Shown: piece by piece, positions 14,627 through 15,886 of the stretch
How the letters are laid out: every line of letters begins with the position of its first letter
Numbering within the stretch: position 1 is the first letter of the stretch
Source: an uncultured Saprospiraceae bacterium
GTDB lineage: Bacteria > Bacteroidota > Bacteroidia > Chitinophagales > Saprospiraceae
DNA length: 15,886 bases
Assembly (NCBI GenBank): GCA_937942405.1
Contig: CALDEN010000140.1
Span: 1 to 15,886 of the forward strand
Direction of reading: 5' to 3'
Made by a program: the position numbers and the translations under genes
Notes under the pieces: model-generated
The model's input: only the letters and a program-made list of their open reading frames with translations
What the model was told of the DNA's origin: nothing
Databases searched by the model: none

Positions 14627-15406
14627 ATGAAGATCCTTTACGTTACGTATTCGTTACCCACTAGCGATCTGATGACGAATTTTTATTCTGAGATGAGTGT
14701 TAGTTTTCTACCACAACACAAACTCCCCTCTTTTTTAAGAGAGGGGTTGGGGGTGAGTTGGCTATCTGTAAAACTTCTAACAAACAAAAATCACGATAAA
14801 AACTCAAAATATTACTCCACCGAGCTAGAAATGACTCAGTTGTCAACAGAAATCAGCGATTCCAAGGAAGCGTATGCCTTAGAGTTAAACAGGATTAAGC
14901 AATCCTTAAAAGAAATAATATGTAGTGATAAGATTTCTAATGTCGGAGTTATTGTTTTGAGCGAGTATATTGCCTTTTTAACCAGCCAAAATAAAGAAGA
15001 ATTTGATTTCTCTACTTTGGTAGAAGTAAGCAGATTATGTTCTGATGAGTATGGCTCATATGTCAACCTAGCTAGAGGGGTCGTCTATCCTTATCATACT
15101 GAGGACTTTACACAGTATGATACATGTAAAGAAAAAAATGCAGAAAAAAGAGTTAGCACTCAGTATACTCAACTTACTCGTGTATATCCCAATCCTTCAA
15201 CAGAAATGGCAACATTGGAATTTGAGAATTCTCAAAGTGGCAAGATATCCATCTTTAATGTAGACGGCAGAGAACTCCTAAATACAGGATTCAAAGACCA
15301 AAGGATAGTAAATCTTGACTTTTCTAAAATATCAGGGGTGTCCATGATCCACATAAACTTTGCAGATGGCAGCAAAGAAATTATCAAACATATTTCTATT
15401 AAATAA
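14627..15406 (+). CDS. T9SS sorting-domain protein fragment (probable remnant of a larger secreted protein)
   Basis: Taken from ATG 14627 the frame gives 259 residues. The C-terminal 74 residues (about 186-259) are a type A T9SS sorting domain: the VYPNPS entry motif, then ISIFNVDGREL, LDFSKISGVSMIHINF and KHISIK at the end. Such tails direct proteins through the outer membrane by type IX secretion. The middle (about 70-160, helical, ending near NLARGVVYPY) resembles the region that precedes the sorting tail in some large Bacteroidota surface proteins; this is a memory-based impression. The first 55 or so residues are just translation of repeat copy C and its palindrome, and no signal peptide is present. 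An alternative Met is at residue 69 (14831), also without a signal. A signal-less T9SS cargo should not be exported, so a 5'-truncated pseudogene is likelier than an active gene. A strong terminator follows. Confidence 0.6.
   Translation: MKILYVTYSLPTSDLMTNFYSEMSVSFLPQHKLPSFLREGLGVSWLSVKLLTNKNHDKNSKYYSTELEMTQLSTEISDSKEAYALELNRIKQSLKEIICSDKISNVGVIVLSEYIAFLTSQNKEEFDFSTLVEVSRLCSDEYGSYVNLARGVVYPYHTEDFTQYDTCKEKNAEKRVSTQYTQLTRVYPNPSTEMATLEFENSQSGKISIFNVDGRELLNTGFKDQRIVNLDFSKISGVSMIHINFADGSKEIIKHISIK
14721..14759 (+). repeat. REP-like imperfect palindrome, right side of copy C
   Basis: Identical over all 39 bp to the element at 14163-14201. Here it lies inside an open reading frame and is translated as KLPSFLREGLGVSW. 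Confidence 0.85.
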
Positions 15407-15413
15407 GTACATT

Positions 15414-15451
15414 TGGCTGAACTCAATATTTGGGTTCAGCCATTTATTTTT
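15414..15451 (+). terminator. Rho-independent terminator after the T9SS-domain frame
   Basis: TGGCTGAACTCA, a 5-base loop ATATT and TGGGTTCAGCCA form a 12-bp stem (one G-U pair), followed by TTTATTTTT. It lies 7 bp after the stop at 15404-15406 and before the next gene on the same strand. Confidence 0.88.
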
Positions 15452-15467
15452 AACAATATTAGTAAAT

Positions 15468-15886
15468 ATGAAAAGATTACTTTTTTTGCTGATGTTCATT
15501 AATCTAACTTCTTCGATTGCTCAGAAGCAAGATTATATTTGGTTTTTAGGTATAGATCAAAGCACAGATCCGGGTATACAAGGGATGATGATAGATTTTA
15601 AGCAGAACGCTATTCCGGTAAAACATGATTTGGGCAATGGAATAGACAACAATAATGCATCTATATCAGATGCAGATGGAAATCTTCTGTTTTGGACAAA
15701 TGGCTGTTCTGTAATCAACAGAAATCAGGAAGTTATGCCCAATGGAGATACACTTAATTGGGATGTATTCCGCGATTTTTTATGGACAGAATGCCTGAGA
15801 GGACATCCAGGAGCTCAAAATATAAAGATTCTTCCAGATCCTTTAAATGACGAAGGGCACTTCATTATGCACAAAGCAAATCGGCT
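15468..15886 (+). CDS. Exported protein, N-terminal part (3'-truncated by the window)
   Basis: ATG 15468 opens a frame that continues to the window end, with 139 complete codons. It starts with a clear signal peptide, MKRLLFLLMFINLTSSIA followed by QKQ, with cleavage expected after about residue 18. The mature part has the look of a family of large Bacteroidota secreted proteins, which begin with a 'DYIWFLG' segment, then 'ASISDADGNLLFWTNGCSV' with a following NGD, and a 'QNIKILPDP' segment. These are commonly beta-rich and often end in a T9SS sorting domain, but that end is outside the window. The family assignment is from pattern memory only and no biochemical function can be given. The upstream terminator suggests independent transcription, though no TAnnTTTG box is seen in the short gap. 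Confidence 0.85.
   Translation, partial: MKRLLFLLMFINLTSSIAQKQDYIWFLGIDQSTDPGIQGMMIDFKQNAIPVKHDLGNGIDNNNASISDADGNLLFWTNGCSVINRNQEVMPNGDTLNWDVFRDFLWTECLRGHPGAQNIKILPDPLNDEGHFIMHKANR

Larger units (their letters stand above)
14556..14840 (+). repeat. Palindrome-flanked repeat element, copy C
   Basis: It starts at the hybrid palindrome, carries the same core (ATGAAGATCC at 14627), then the full right palindrome at 14721-14759, identical to that of copy A, and the TCTGTAAAACTTCTAAC tail. Strong identity with copy A ends near CACGATA (14798), with weaker similarity to about 14840. It lacks the AAAAATG/GGTTTAC leader of A and B. An open frame ending in a T9SS domain reads through the core and palindrome. 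Confidence 0.85.

Noticed and set aside
13971..14840. CRISPR array
   Set aside because: Only three copies, with units of 170-390 bp rather than about 30 bp, no regular spacers and no cas genes.

Overview
The window looks like a chromosomal segment from a Bacteroidota species, probably near the Saprospiria/Chitinophagia part of the phylum; that placement is an inference from gene content only. The signs are a type IX secretion (T9SS) sorting tail, a TPR/PD40/OmpA-like/SPOR-like envelope protein, the divergent birA / rsfS-ftsH arrangement that I recall as common in this phylum, TAnnTTTG-type promoter boxes, AT-rich leaders without clear Shine-Dalgarno sequences, and several non-ATG starts. No tRNA, rRNA, CRISPR array, transposase or phage gene is visible.

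Layout. (1) Positions 1-279 hold the 3' end of an OmpR/PhoB-type response regulator. It converges on ftsH across a near-perfect bidirectional terminator at 322-359. (2) On the minus strand, rsfS (2350-2736) lies upstream of ftsH (389-2305), apparently as one operon. (3) Divergently, a tight plus-strand run holds birA (biotin-protein ligase), cinA, a stand-alone 2-oxo acid dehydrogenase E2 acyltransferase, and an 1100-residue envelope protein whose centre is a long E/K/A-rich helix built partly from a 165-bp tandem repeat. (4) A minus-strand GHMP kinase, most like mevalonate kinase, overlaps the tail of that gene by 23 bp. Its conserved N-terminus can only be recovered by starting at a CTG codon (10333). 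(5) Divergent from it, from a compact intergenic region carrying two opposed promoter boxes, come a 51-residue two-helix membrane protein and mfd (transcription-repair coupling factor, TTG start). (6) From 13958 to about 14840 lies a non-coding array: three copies of an element with a roughly 130-bp core flanked by imperfect REP-like palindromes. (7) The third copy runs into an open reading frame ending in a T9SS sorting domain but lacking a signal peptide, probably the remnant of a larger secreted protein. (8) After a strong terminator, a new signal-peptide-bearing gene begins at 15468 and runs off the window.

The genes serve housekeeping functions: membrane proteolysis, ribosome silencing, biotin attachment, damaged-nucleotide clean-up, acyl transfer, isoprenoid precursor supply and DNA repair. 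Apart from the envelope protein there is no obvious multi-gene accessory system. The most unusual material is the palindrome-flanked repeat array downstream of mfd, including one copy junction that looks like a recombinant palindrome, and the non-AUG start of the kinase.
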